Of a stretch of 32,733 nt of DNA, positions 1 through 9,077 are shown one piece after another. Origin of the DNA: Candidatus Zixiibacteriota bacterium (GTDB lineage: Bacteria; Zixibacteria; MSB-5A5; GN15; JAAZOE01); the NCBI GenBank assembly GCA_030668485.1, contig DAOUTW010000050.1, positions 1-32,733 of the forward strand, written 5' to 3'. Under the pieces are notes generated by a model. The model was not told the DNA's origin. It searched no databases and worked only from the letters and a program-made list of their open reading frames with translations. The stretch's first letter is position 1, and each line of letters starts with the position of its first letter. A program made the translations under genes and the position numbers.

Positions 1-1
1 A

Positions 2-88
2 ACTCCCCCTTCCAATAACCATCCCTGGAGGAGATCGCCCTTGAAGACGGTGATAAGAAAACGGATGTACAATGAAATAACAAAATAG
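2..88 (+). CDS. C-terminal tail of an IS transposase (partial)
   Basis: The frame starting at base 2 is open from the window edge to a TAG at 86-88 and encodes 28 residues containing NHPWRR. A proline-rich tail ending in an HPWR motif is, from memory, typical of the C-terminus of DDE integrase/transposase proteins of some insertion sequences. The stop codon lies inside the first of two terminal-type repeats, as expected if the gene runs to the end of its element. Only the tail is visible, so the family (IS21, IS481 or other) cannot be fixed. It could also be chance coding, since 28 codons is short. Confidence 0.4.
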   Translation, partial: TPPSNNHPWRRSPLKTVIRKRMYNEITK

Positions 89-129
89 GACATTTCTATT
101 TTGCTAAGAATAGGACATTTCTATTTTGC
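81..129. repeat. Two 21-bp direct repeats, each partly palindromic (probable IS end)
   Basis: The 21-mer AATAGGACATTTCTATTTTGC occurs at 84-104 and again, identical, at 109-129; start-to-start spacing is 25 bp. The first copy sits in a palindrome with arms CAAAATAG (81-88) and CTATTTTG (96-103). Multiple short repeats next to a transposase stop codon resemble transposase-binding sites at the end of an IS. An alternative reading is a tandem operator for the promoter that follows at 153-181. Confidence 0.6.
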
Positions 130-152
130 CTTGACATCAAGTGAGTAAAATC

Positions 153-181
153 TTGACATTACCTCGGCTGTGTGATATAAT
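153..181 (+). promoter_or_regulatory. Consensus sigma70 promoter for the polysaccharide operon
   Basis: A perfect -35 hexamer TTGACA (153-158) is separated by exactly 17 bp from a perfect -10 hexamer TATAAT (176-181). Predicted transcription starts near 188, about 27 nt before the ATG at 215. A second TTGACA lies at 131-136 without a matching -10. The promoter lies just beyond the IS-type repeats, so the polysaccharide operon may be transcribed from DNA brought in or altered by the insertion. Confidence 0.75.
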
Positions 182-214
182 TTTAAGTTACCTTATTTAT
201 TGGGAACAGGTTTT

Positions 215-1756
215 ATGAAAATATCTTTTTGGGCAATAGCAGCATGTTTTCTGTTGGCGGTTCTAATCGTGATTAGTATTCCAATCCCGTTGTCGGCACA
301 GGGCTCCAGATCGGAATCGACTGATTTTTCGCGTAGCGAGATCGGTTATATGGAGAAGCCGTATAGGTCGTATGCCGAGTACGCCCTCGATTTGATTTTG
401 CGCCGTACTCAAAACCACGGTCTCGGTGTTTCGATTGATCCTCAGGAATATATTGTCGGCCCCGGTGATGAATTTACGATATATTTTGTATCCGGCGATA
501 TTCCCAATATTGTCTGCCGCATCGGAATCGGGGGGAAACTATTTATAAAATCGGTAGGGTCGTTGGAGGTTTCAGGAATTACCCTCCAGGATGCCGTTGA
601 GGAGATAAGGACGGCTGTCCGTAAGAATTTTACCAATACCGACTTTGATATCCAGTTGACTGATTTTCGACTGGTTCAGATCAATGTGATCGGCGAAGTA
701 ATGCAGCCCGGTATTTACTATGCGCCGGCCGTTTGGCGGGTCTCGGAGGTGCTTGATCTGACTGGCGGGCTGACTCCGGAAGCGTCGAATCGAAAAATCG
801 AACTACGCGGTGCTAGCGGCGAATTCCCTGTGGATTTGTTAAGATTCAGCGCTACCGGGGATAAGAAGGCCAATCCTTTCATAAACAAGGGGAGAACAAT
901 CGCGGTTCCGTCTCACACGGAAACCGATGATTATGTCACGATCTCCGGGCTTGTGAATCGGCCGCGAATAGTAGAAGTTTCCGGCGGTGATCATCTTGCC
1001 GATTATATCGCCTATGCTCGCGGTACTTCCGGGGATTTGCAGGATATGACCATATCCGTATCATCACGGAACGAATCTGAAGTCAGAAGAATGGACGGAG
1101 CTGACCCGAAGGTACTTGACTTTGTTCCCTCTCCGGGCGATAATATAGTGCTGGCCTGGAAAGAGGGTAAGCAGAAGTTCGGAACGGTAACCATTTTGGG
1201 TGAGGTTACCCACCCGGGGAAATATTCTATCGCAAGCGGGCAGTTCAACTTAAACGATCTTTTGAGCCAGTGCGGCGGCTTCACTGCAGATGGCTGTTCG
1301 GAGATGATTCAGATATATCGCCTGATTCCAGACTATGTCTCCGGGGCGTCGATCGAGAATCTCAATGAAGGTTCTCTGCCGGTCGGATCCTCTAATTTTA
1401 GCGGCAGTAGACGAGACGGTTTTGCGTATAATAAAGTAAGTTTCAATCCGCGCGGGTCGATGGATCTTTCGCAATTTATGCTGACCGACGGCGATTCACT
1501 CTTTATCCCTCGTGCTACCGGGATGGTCTCGGTGACCGGGGCGGTGGCCTCGCCGGGATTGATCCACTTCCGCAAGGGCAAAAATGTCGATTTTTATTTA
1601 AAGGAGGCCGGTGGTTTGGGATTTGACGCTGATGAGCATCGAATGGTCGTATATAACCCCCATACCGGAGGCCGAATCAGCGCCGATGAAGCGGGTGAGC
1701 TTTTTGACAGCGAGATACTCTTTGTTCCCCGAAAGGAAACCGGAACAAAACCATGA
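215..1756 (+). CDS. Polysaccharide export protein (Wza-like, SLBB repeats)
   Basis: This is probably the outer-membrane/periplasmic export component that carries the polymer out of the cell. The ATG at 215 gives 513 residues; an in-frame TTG at 200 is possible but would put five residues before a good signal peptide. Residues 1-28 form a hydrophobic signal sequence ending in LSAQ. The Poly_export domain follows at about 80-155, with the motif YIVGPGDEFTIYF, then several SLBB-type segments, for example GEVMQPGIYY, GEVTHPGKYS and GAVASPGLIHF. Unlike E. coli Wza there is no lipobox cysteine after the signal peptide. It is first in the operon behind a strong promoter and overlaps the next gene by 4 bp, so the two are likely translated together. 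Confidence 0.9.
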   Translation: MKISFWAIAACFLLAVLIVISIPIPLSAQGSRSESTDFSRSEIGYMEKPYRSYAEYALDLILRRTQNHGLGVSIDPQEYIVGPGDEFTIYFVSGDIPNIVCRIGIGGKLFIKSVGSLEVSGITLQDAVEEIRTAVRKNFTNTDFDIQLTDFRLVQINVIGEVMQPGIYYAPAVWRVSEVLDLTGGLTPEASNRKIELRGASGEFPVDLLRFSATGDKKANPFINKGRTIAVPSHTETDDYVTISGLVNRPRIVEVSGGDHLADYIAYARGTSGDLQDMTISVSSRNESEVRRMDGADPKVLDFVPSPGDNIVLAWKEGKQKFGTVTILGEVTHPGKYSIASGQFNLNDLLSQCGGFTADGCSEMIQIYRLIPDYVSGASIENLNEGSLPVGSSNFSGSRRDGFAYNKVSFNPRGSMDLSQFMLTDGDSLFIPRATGMVSVTGAVASPGLIHFRKGKNVDFYLKEAGGLGFDADEHRMVVYNPHTGGRISADEAGELFDSEILFVPRKETGTKP

Positions 1757-2949
1757 TTGAAGATACGAACCGAAGTTTTAATCTGTGGAAAATGCTGCTG
1801 GTTCTGATGCGCCGCAAGGTTTTTATCATCAGCTTTATAATGATTTGTACCCTTGTAGCGGTCGCAGTAGCTTTCGTGCTGCCGAAATGGTATCGAGCCA
1901 AAACCTCGATATTGCCTTTGCAGTATGATCAACATATAGGCATTTCCGGAAATTTTGCCCAGTTTACTTTAAGTTCGGCCGGTTTCGATCTGCCGATCAT
2001 GGCTACCCCCTCCGACGTTTATGCCACTATGCTGAAATCGGAGACTGTCGGCCGGGGTATTATTGAAGAACTGGATCTATGCAAACAATACAATATCCCG
2101 TCAATACAAAAGTGCTTCCTCTCTCTTGTCGATCAGACCAAAATCAGCGTGACGGGAGAAGGTGTCATTGAGCTTTATTTCCAGGATAAGAATCCGGAAA
2201 TTGCGGCCCGCGTGGCCAATGCTTATATCAGGCACCTCGATGCCGTTAACCGAGAGGTTCAGGCGGGTAAGGCCAAATCGGACCGGGAATTTATTTATCA
2301 ACGGTTAATTAATACCAAGAACATGATGGACAGCGCTCAGACTCAGTTGCTCCTATTTCAAAAGGAAAACAAGGCGGTCGACCTCGACAAGCAAAGGGAT
2401 CTGGCGCTTAATGCCGCATCCACCATCAAATCTCAACTGGCCCTTGTGAACGTTTCTCTCGATGTCAAAAAGAAGTCATATTCTGCCGATCACCCCAAGG
2501 TGAAACTCCTGGAACTGGAGGTCGGCGAGTTGAGACGGCAATTGAAAACTATTGAAGAAGGCGACGGTCGGAATTCATATCTGAATATAGCGTTGGCGGA
2601 TATTCCTCAGCTTTCGGCACGGTATGCGGAATTGCAGGCCGAGGTAGATCTGCAGGAAAAGGTTTATTCCTTATTGACGGAGTTGCACGAGGAAGCCCGG
2701 ATTAAGGAACAGAAAGATACTCCGACAATATCGGTTCTTGAGACCGCCTACCCGCCGGAGATCAAGTATCGGCCTAAGCGGAGTATCATTGTATTGGCGA
2801 CTTTTTTTGCGTCGCTGGCTCTGGCAATATTCATATCTCTTTTTGCCGATTACATTGAGAACCTGCGGCGTACTTCTCCGTCCGACTTTGAGTTGATGGA
2901 TCAGGCCCGGAAAAAATTAACCGGCAAAACCGGTTATTCCGATACCTAA
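1753..2949 (+). CDS. Chain-length / polysaccharide co-polymerase (Wzz/GumC-like)
   Basis: An inner-membrane protein of 398 residues that likely sets polymer length and contacts the export protein. It has the typical Wzz layout: an N-terminal membrane helix (about 22-42), a long periplasmic part with predicted coiled coil (about 180-320), and a second helix near the C-terminus (about 345-367, followed by FADYIENLRR). Wzz-type proline-containing sequence (PPEIKYRPKRS) precedes the second helix. There is no C-terminal tyrosine-kinase domain, so it is the kinase-less type. The ATG overlaps the stop of the export gene (ATGA). A 169-bp gap follows before the next gene, in which I see no clear promoter or terminator. 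Confidence 0.87.
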   Translation: MIEDTNRSFNLWKMLLVLMRRKVFIISFIMICTLVAVAVAFVLPKWYRAKTSILPLQYDQHIGISGNFAQFTLSSAGFDLPIMATPSDVYATMLKSETVGRGIIEELDLCKQYNIPSIQKCFLSLVDQTKISVTGEGVIELYFQDKNPEIAARVANAYIRHLDAVNREVQAGKAKSDREFIYQRLINTKNMMDSAQTQLLLFQKENKAVDLDKQRDLALNAASTIKSQLALVNVSLDVKKKSYSADHPKVKLLELEVGELRRQLKTIEEGDGRNSYLNIALADIPQLSARYAELQAEVDLQEKVYSLLTELHEEARIKEQKDTPTISVLETAYPPEIKYRPKRSIIVLATFFASLALAIFISLFADYIENLRRTSPSDFELMDQARKKLTGKTGYSDT

Positions 2950-3118
2950 TGCGGAGAGGCGTGTGCGAAACTCACGCGGGGCAATTCACTTCCGGCAACG
3001 TTTTTTTTCTTCGCCGGTACCTATCATCAAAGAGTATAACGGGTGTGATTTTGTCGATGAAACAAACAGTTTGCGGATAAAGTACATACTTTTCACGCAC
3101 CCTGAGGGAGAATGATAT

Positions 3119-3877
3119 ATGGAAACCAGTTTTATAGATGCCAGTGCCAGTATCGGCGCCGATACTTCAATCGGGAATCTGGCAGTCATCGGCAAAAATG
3201 TCGTCATCGGGGCCGGTTGCGTTATCGGCCATCATGTCGTCATTCATGACGATACAGTCCTCGGCGATAATATCCGCGTCGATGACCAGACCGTGATTGG
3301 AAAAGAGCCGATGCGGGCGGCCAATTCGGCCACGACCTCGGATCAGAAACTTCCACCGTGTCGTATCGGAAACGACTGCATTATCGGTACCGGTACCGTT
3401 ATTTATCGGGGCTCAGATCTCGGCCTGCGGGTTATGGTGGCCGATTTGGCTACGGTCCGCGAAAACGTTACCATCGGAGATTTCACCATTGTGGGCCGCG
3501 GCGCTGCGATTGAGAATTTTTGTACTATCGGCCGCTATTGCAAGCTGGAAACCAATGTCTATATCACCGCTTATTCCGAACTTGCCGATCGGGTCTTCGT
3601 CGCCCCATGTGTGGCGACCTCGAATGATAATTATGTTGGCCGCACCGAGAAACGGTTCGACAATTACAAAGGTGTGATCGCGGAAAAGGGTGCTCGTATC
3701 GGTGTCAATGCCACCATTCTTCCCGGAAAACGGATCGGAGCCGACTCCTTGGTGGCCGCCGGAGCGTTAGTGACCAAGGATGCTCCACCCAAACGAATAT
3801 TCGCCCGTACCCCCGCCAGAGATTTCGGACCGGTTCCTGAGGAACAACTGCTTGAAAATCAAAACTGGCCAGAATAA
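3119..3877 (+). CDS. Left-handed beta-helix acyltransferase (WbpD/WlbB-like)
   Basis: The 252-residue protein is made almost entirely of hexapeptide repeats (I/V-G-x-x patterns such as IGADTSIGNLAVIG and IGDFTIVG), the signature of trimeric left-handed beta-helix acyltransferases. Together with the next aminotransferase and the following 2-epimerase it matches the WbpD/WbpE/WbpI set that converts UDP-GlcNAc derivatives into UDP-diacetamido-uronic acids. In that pathway it would acetylate the 3-amino group of the sugar nucleotide. It is longer than the usual WbpD of about 190 residues. GAGGGA upstream supports the ATG at 3119. Other sugar O- or N-acetyltransferase roles are possible. Confidence 0.8.
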   Translation: METSFIDASASIGADTSIGNLAVIGKNVVIGAGCVIGHHVVIHDDTVLGDNIRVDDQTVIGKEPMRAANSATTSDQKLPPCRIGNDCIIGTGTVIYRGSDLGLRVMVADLATVRENVTIGDFTIVGRGAAIENFCTIGRYCKLETNVYITAYSELADRVFVAPCVATSNDNYVGRTEKRFDNYKGVIAEKGARIGVNATILPGKRIGADSLVAAGALVTKDAPPKRIFARTPARDFGPVPEEQLLENQNWPE

Positions 3878-3888
3878 GGAGAGTGACC

Positions 3889-4989
3889 ATGAGTGTTCCC
3901 TTGATTGATATAAAGCGGCAGTATATGCCTATCCGCGAAGAAGTCGATCGTGTCACAAAGCAGGTATTGGACCACGGCCAGTTTATTCTCGGTCCGGAAT
4001 TGAATAAGTTTGAAGCTGAAGTGGGCGAATATTGCAATGTCAAATATGCGCTGGGTGTGGCTTCGGGTACCGATGCCCTCCTTTTGGCACTTCGCGCCTG
4101 CGGTGTCGGACCCGGTGACGAAGTTATCACATCGGCTTTTTCCTTTTTCGCCTCGGCCGGAGTAATCAGCCGTCTCGGGGCCAGACCGGTCTTTGTCGAC
4201 ATCGATCCCGAAACATACAATATCAGTCCGGCCCTGATCGAAAAGGCCATTACCGATAAAACCAAGGTCATCCTGCCGATCCACCTTTTCGGCCAATGCG
4301 CTGATATGGATGCCATTGTTGAGATTGCCGCCAAATACGATCTTAAGGTGGTTGAGGATGCCGCCCAGGCGATCGGAAGCAAATATAAGGAGCGACATGC
4401 CGGTACTCTGGGTGATGCCGGATGTTTTTCCTTTTTCCCGACCAAGAATCTGGGATGCGCCGGCGATGGTGGTATGGTTGTCACTAATAACGAGGAAATA
4501 GCCAATCTTGTAAAAATTCTGCGAGTGCATGGCGGCCGGTCGGAGTATGTACATGAAATAGTCGGATATAATTCCCGGCTCGACACCCTTCAGGCGGCGT
4601 TATTATCCGCCAAGCTGCCATATCTTAAAGGATGGACCGAGGCCCGACGAAAAAATGCGGCCAGGTACGACGAAGAACTGAAAGATTTGCCGCTGAAAAC
4701 GCCGGTTGTCCGACCAAACGCGTATCATATTTACAATCAGTATACCTTAGCGGTCGATGAACGGGATAAATTCATGGCCTGGTTGAAAGAGAAGCAGATC
4801 GGGCACAAAGTTTATTACCCGGTGCCGTTTCATCAGCAGGAATGTTTCGGTGATCTGGGATATAAGACCGGAGACCTGGCGCAAAGTGAAAAGGCGGCCG
4901 CATCGGTGGTTTCCATCCCGGTTTTCGGCGAAATGACCACTGCCGAACAGGATGAAGTGATCGGGGCCATAAAAGAGTTTTTTGCATAG
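3889..4989 (+). CDS. DegT/DnrJ/EryC1/StrS sugar aminotransferase (WbpE-like)
   Basis: A PLP-dependent aminotransferase of 366 residues that transfers an amino group from glutamate to a keto sugar nucleotide. Family marks are the SGTDALLLAL phosphate-binding region, VEDAAQAIGS (PLP-ring aspartate) and FSFFPTKNLG, whose lysine 186 should form the Schiff base. The N-terminus VPLIDIKRQY is typical of the WbpE/WlbC group that aminates the 3-keto sugar before WbpD acts. The ATG at 3889 has AAGGAG 7-8 nt upstream; an in-frame GTG at 3883 would overlap that site. It starts 11 bp after the acyltransferase stop, so both are one operon. Confidence 0.9.
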   Translation: MSVPLIDIKRQYMPIREEVDRVTKQVLDHGQFILGPELNKFEAEVGEYCNVKYALGVASGTDALLLALRACGVGPGDEVITSAFSFFASAGVISRLGARPVFVDIDPETYNISPALIEKAITDKTKVILPIHLFGQCADMDAIVEIAAKYDLKVVEDAAQAIGSKYKERHAGTLGDAGCFSFFPTKNLGCAGDGGMVVTNNEEIANLVKILRVHGGRSEYVHEIVGYNSRLDTLQAALLSAKLPYLKGWTEARRKNAARYDEELKDLPLKTPVVRPNAYHIYNQYTLAVDERDKFMAWLKEKQIGHKVYYPVPFHQQECFGDLGYKTGDLAQSEKAAASVVSIPVFGEMTTAEQDEVIGAIKEFFA

Positions 4990-5021
4990 GTGATTTTCAT
5001 ATAGACAAAAACGCTGCAGGG

Positions 5022-6131
5022 ATGACGGAGCAAATGGCAAGGAAGAAGATAGTTATATCAATTGTAGGGGCCCGGCCGCAGTTTATTAAGCTGGCGCCGC
5101 TGGCAGCGCGCCTCAAGAGCAAGTGCCGCCACCTTATCCTCCATTCGGGACAGCATTACAATTATGAAATGTCGCAGTCCTTTTTTGATCAATTGCATAT
5201 TCCCGCTCCGGATCTCAATCTGAATGTCGGTTCCGGCAGCCACGGACGGCAGACCGGCCGCATACTGGAACGGTGCGAAAAGGCGATAATTTCAAACAAG
5301 CCGGATATGGTACTCGTTTATGGCGACACCAATACCACCCTGGCCGGAGCGTTGGCTGCCGCCAAGCTCGGTATTCCGATCGGCCATATCGAGGCCGGTT
5401 TGAGGTCATTTGTAAGGACGATGCCGGAAGAAATCAATCGAGTAATGGCCGATCATATTTCCGACTTGCTATTTTATCCGACTCCTACCGCCCGGAAAAA
5501 CCTGCATAACGAAAATATCACACGAGGGCTGGTCCGTTCGGGAGACCTGATGTATGAAATCCTGGATGGATGCCGACCGATTATCTCGCGTAATAAACAG
5601 GCGTTTAATAATCACGGTGTCGATGCCGGCGAATATATCCTGATCACTCTTCATCGCGCCGAAAACGTCGATGACCCGGACCGGTTGGAGAAGTTTGTCG
5701 AAATCCTTGAGCAGATACGCCACCCCAAACTATTCCTGGCCCACCCTCGCACTGTTAAAACTCTCAGGCGATTCGAACTGACCCGACGGATAAAAAAGAT
5801 CGAAGATCTGATTATTGACCGGCCTCAGCCGTACCTGGAGACTCTGACTTTAATGTCGGGAGCGGCTGCGGTTATGACCGACTCGGGTGGAATCCAGAAG
5901 GAGGCCTGTTTCCTGGGTCGTCCCTGCCTGACCATGCGCCGGGAAACCGAATGGCTGGAGACGGTTGACTCCGGCGCCAATTTTCTGGTCGATATGTCAT
6001 TGTCGAAAATTAATCGGGTCCTGAACCGAAACCTGCGACCGCGGCGGCAGCAACAATACAGGATAAATCGTATGAAGCCGTCAGAAATAATCAGCGGCGC
6101 CATTATGAAGTATTTCCACGACCATAGATGA
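5022..6131 (+). CDS. Non-hydrolysing UDP-GlcNAc 2-epimerase family (WecB/WbpI)
   Basis: This GT-B fold enzyme of 369 residues inverts C2 of a UDP-acetamido sugar. Conserved blocks are visible: GARPQFIKLAPL at the N-terminus, GDTNTTLAG, HIEAGLRSF with MPEEINRVMADHISD, LITLHRAENVDD, and DSGGIQKEACFLG followed by RRETEWLETV. Next to WbpD- and WbpE-like genes it is more likely a WbpI-type enzyme making UDP-ManNAc3NAcA than WecB itself. ATG 5022 is reported; an ATG at 5034 (MARKK) is also plausible because GGAG lies just before it. The stop overlaps the next ATG. Confidence 0.88.
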   Translation: MTEQMARKKIVISIVGARPQFIKLAPLAARLKSKCRHLILHSGQHYNYEMSQSFFDQLHIPAPDLNLNVGSGSHGRQTGRILERCEKAIISNKPDMVLVYGDTNTTLAGALAAAKLGIPIGHIEAGLRSFVRTMPEEINRVMADHISDLLFYPTPTARKNLHNENITRGLVRSGDLMYEILDGCRPIISRNKQAFNNHGVDAGEYILITLHRAENVDDPDRLEKFVEILEQIRHPKLFLAHPRTVKTLRRFELTRRIKKIEDLIIDRPQPYLETLTLMSGAAAVMTDSGGIQKEACFLGRPCLTMRRETEWLETVDSGANFLVDMSLSKINRVLNRNLRPRRQQQYRINRMKPSEIISGAIMKYFHDHR

Positions 6132-7690
6132 GTCAGCCATCGCAAACGATCAAACGGGCCACGATCGGCATAGCCCTGCTGGTGTTGCTGTCGAAGGGGG
6201 TCGGTTTTTTGCGGGAGGTGATAATCGCCTACCGCTTCGGTACCGGCATCGATTATGATGTCTATCTGATTGCCGTCTCAGTTCCGATAGCGCTGTACTC
6301 TCTTTTCGGTTATGCCTTCACCAACTTATTTATTCCAAACTATGGCTACGCGGTTTCCGGGACCGATAAAAAATCCGCACTGCGGGCCTTGTGGAGTGAT
6401 TTCAATTTATCGTTGATTGCCGCCGCGGCCATGACCATCGGCATCATATTGATGGCGCCTGCCATTATACGGATGATAGCCCCCGGTCTTTCTGAGCAGC
6501 ATATCCCCGAGGCGGTGATGATAATCAGGGTGTCGTCGTCGGTGGTGATCCTGGCCGTTATAGAAGCTTTTTTCCGCTCGGTTCTCAATGCCGAAAAACA
6601 GTTTTTTATTCCTGCCGCCGGGCCGTTGCTGGCCAATGCCGTATTGATCGGGTTTATTGTTTCCTTGTCAGGTTCGATTTCCACCCGTGCGATTTTGTAT
6701 GGTCTTGTCCTCGGCTATCTGGCACAGGTAATTCTGGTTTCCATCCCGTTTTTGAGGATGAAAATCGTCGGTTTCTTTCACACCCGTTTGATACAAAAGC
6801 ATTCCGGCAGGTTTATTTCCCTGGCCGTCATTATTCTGATAATCGAGGGAGCCTCTCAGGTTTATTCGATTACCGATCGCTATTTTGCTTCCTCTATGGA
6901 CCCCGGAATAATCTCCGCGCTGGGGTATGCCAATTTGCTGATGATGCTGCCGGTCGCTATTTTTGCGTACGCTCTCTCGACTGCCATATTCCCTTATTTT
7001 TCCGATGCTTTCGCAAGAGGGGATAAGGAGCGTTGCAGCTATTTGCTTACACGGGGCATCACGGTTTCCTTGTTACTGGCTTTGCCTTCGACGATGATTA
7101 TCTGGGTTTTCTCGAAAGAAATAGTCCTGTTGCTTTTCCATCGGGGAGCGTTTGATCTGCATTCGGTCGCTTATACATCGGACCTTTTGAGATATTTGGC
7201 AATCAGCCTGGCAGGGCAATTTATCCTGTGGGTGATGTCGCGGGCTTACTATGCCGCCCAAAAATACCGAATCTTGTTTGTTCATGTCGTTGTTGCGATA
7301 GCCAAGGTTATCCTGACTGCTATTGCTATCAGTTATTTCGATTATATCGGCCTGGCGATCTCCAGCAGCTTCAGCTACACAATCGGGGCCTTATTACTTC
7401 TTTCATTTACCGGTCGAATCCTGGCCCGGGTTGACGTAAGGGGAATTTTGCTATATGTTATAAAAGTAATGGCGGCCTCTGCGGTTGGCTATCTGGTGGC
7501 AAGTCAAATCCATGTCTGGTTTGTCGCCGACCGCCTCGGTTTCTATGAGTTGTTGATAAGTTTGCCGCCGGCAATAATTTTATCGCTGCTGGTCGTCGTG
7601 TTGGTCGGGTACGGATTGAATATTTCAGAACTTCGCGAGCTGCCCGGCTTGATATATAGGAGATCGGGATCAGGTGTCGACAAGAATTAG
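6128..7690 (+). CDS. MurJ/MviN-family lipid-linked oligosaccharide flippase
   Basis: A polytopic inner-membrane protein of 520 residues with about 13-14 hydrophobic helices. The N-terminus (LLSKGVGFLREVIIAYRFG) has the MurJ/MviN signature, and the central ALSTAIFPYFSDAFARGD and later LLFHRGAFD are also MurJ-like. MurJ flips lipid II for peptidoglycan, but this copy lies inside a polysaccharide operon between the sugar-nucleotide genes and the polymerase, so I infer it serves as the Wzx-type flippase for the repeat unit. It starts in a 4-bp overlap (ATGA) with the epimerase and overlaps the next gene by 17 bp. Confidence 0.87.
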   Translation: MSQPSQTIKRATIGIALLVLLSKGVGFLREVIIAYRFGTGIDYDVYLIAVSVPIALYSLFGYAFTNLFIPNYGYAVSGTDKKSALRALWSDFNLSLIAAAAMTIGIILMAPAIIRMIAPGLSEQHIPEAVMIIRVSSSVVILAVIEAFFRSVLNAEKQFFIPAAGPLLANAVLIGFIVSLSGSISTRAILYGLVLGYLAQVILVSIPFLRMKIVGFFHTRLIQKHSGRFISLAVIILIIEGASQVYSITDRYFASSMDPGIISALGYANLLMMLPVAIFAYALSTAIFPYFSDAFARGDKERCSYLLTRGITVSLLLALPSTMIIWVFSKEIVLLLFHRGAFDLHSVAYTSDLLRYLAISLAGQFILWVMSRAYYAAQKYRILFVHVVVAIAKVILTAIAISYFDYIGLAISSSFSYTIGALLLLSFTGRILARVDVRGILLYVIKVMAASAVGYLVASQIHVWFVADRLGFYELLISLPPAIILSLLVVVLVGYGLNISELRELPGLIYRRSGSGVDKN

Positions 7691-9077
7691 TCATATTCCG
7701 TTTTTCAAGCGGATGATTATTTCCGATTGGACGCTTTTTGTGGCAGCGGCCTCATATGCTCTGCCGGTGGGCGTTCTTCTCCTGTGGAAGCCGATCCTGG
7801 GAGTGGCCTTTGCCCTGATTCCTATCGGAATCCTCATGATTTCCCACGGGCCGTCGGCGATTTATGCCCTTGTGGTCAGCACTTTCGTTTTTATGCCGCT
7901 TCACGGAACAATAGCGCTGTTACCGGCCGATCTTGTCGCAATCGTACTCGTCGTTGCCTTTCTTATTGATCTTCTGATTCGGGGGCGCAGCCCCGGTATA
8001 AACCGGTTGGCCCGCCCATTCCTTTTATACCTGTCTATAGTTCTTCTATCGATTGTTTTTTCGGGTATTACCGCCTTATCGGTCCGGTTTTTTCTGCGTC
8101 AATTGCTGTTGATTGCCACCTTTTTTGCTGTCTTTCATTTTGGGTATCGGGTCAATGTCAAGCATGTCCTGGCAATGCTGGTCGTTACCGCAGATCTTAA
8201 CTCGATCTATTCGCTCATGGAATTCCTTGGCGCTGGGGGCGCGATCAGGGCTTTTGGTCTGGCCGGTCGCGGCTACGGAGATCATGTCATGCTGGCCTTC
8301 GTTATTTCTTCCGTTTTTTATTTCTGGAGCAGTGATATGCGCCATCGCATGTTCTGGGGCGGCAGTGCCATAATTGTAGTGGCGGCACTGGCGGCCACTC
8401 AGACACGGGCGTCGGCAATTACAGCCGGATGGGCACTGATAGTGATTATCATTCTGGCCATAAGCCTCGGGTGGCATATCAAATGTCCCACACCGAAAAG
8501 AAATCTGGCGATGGCCGTTATCCTGCTTTTATTTATATTCCCGTTCCTGTTATTATATACTCCGGTATTCGAGGGAATTAGTTATCGTTTCGGACGTATC
8601 GGCCTCCATGCCTCCGGCACCATTCTTCTGCGCATATCTTTATGGAAAGCAGCTTTGACCGCATTCTGGAGTAACCCGATTTTCGGTATCGGGGCCGGCA
8701 ATTTCCCTAATGTTTCCAACTGGGTGCCGGGTGTGAGATTTGATCCGATTTTCTATATGGTAAGCGGACTGACGGCTCATGCCGTCATTTTCACCTCTCT
8801 TGCCGAAACGGGAATTTTAGGCTTTCTATCGATGTATTATTTCTTTGTCAGGGCGGTAAAGGTCTCCTTTCAGAATATGAAGAAGGCTGTCGATGTCTCC
8901 GATTTGGCCGCCACCCAATGCCTTTTTATCGGCGCCCTGGTGATTCTGGGGTCTTCGATTTATGCCGGTTCATGGTTCTGGGGTAACAACAGCTACCACA
9001 TGGCAATCATATTCGGCCTCATAGCATCATTCCGACACAAACCGGAAATGCTTTGGTCCAAAGGAAACGATAGTTGA
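7674..9077 (+). CDS. O-antigen polymerase/ligase-like membrane protein (Wzy/WaaL)
   Basis: A very hydrophobic protein of 467 residues with about 10-12 membrane helices. The stretch around 335-355 (NPIFGIGAGNFPNV) is the Wzy_C/O-antigen ligase signature, in which a GxGxG-type motif precedes a large periplasmic loop. It most likely polymerises the lipid-linked repeat unit; ligation to a lipid anchor is the alternative. The start is GTG 7674, 11 bp after AGGAG and overlapping the flippase gene by 17 bp; an ATG at 7713 is an alternative start. The stop overlaps the next gene's TTG. Confidence 0.85.
   Translation: MSTRISHIPFFKRMIISDWTLFVAAASYALPVGVLLLWKPILGVAFALIPIGILMISHGPSAIYALVVSTFVFMPLHGTIALLPADLVAIVLVVAFLIDLLIRGRSPGINRLARPFLLYLSIVLLSIVFSGITALSVRFFLRQLLLIATFFAVFHFGYRVNVKHVLAMLVVTADLNSIYSLMEFLGAGGAIRAFGLAGRGYGDHVMLAFVISSVFYFWSSDMRHRMFWGGSAIIVVAALAATQTRASAITAGWALIVIIILAISLGWHIKCPTPKRNLAMAVILLLFIFPFLLLYTPVFEGISYRFGRIGLHASGTILLRISLWKAALTAFWSNPIFGIGAGNFPNVSNWVPGVRFDPIFYMVSGLTAHAVIFTSLAETGILGFLSMYYFFVRAVKVSFQNMKKAVDVSDLAATQCLFIGALVILGSSIYAGSWFWGNNSYHMAIIFGLIASFRHKPEMLWSKGNDS

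Noticed and set aside
3705-4586. Long minus-strand frames (231 and 293 codons) over the aminotransferase gene
   Set aside because: They are antisense shadows of a clear DegT-family gene and show no domain of their own.
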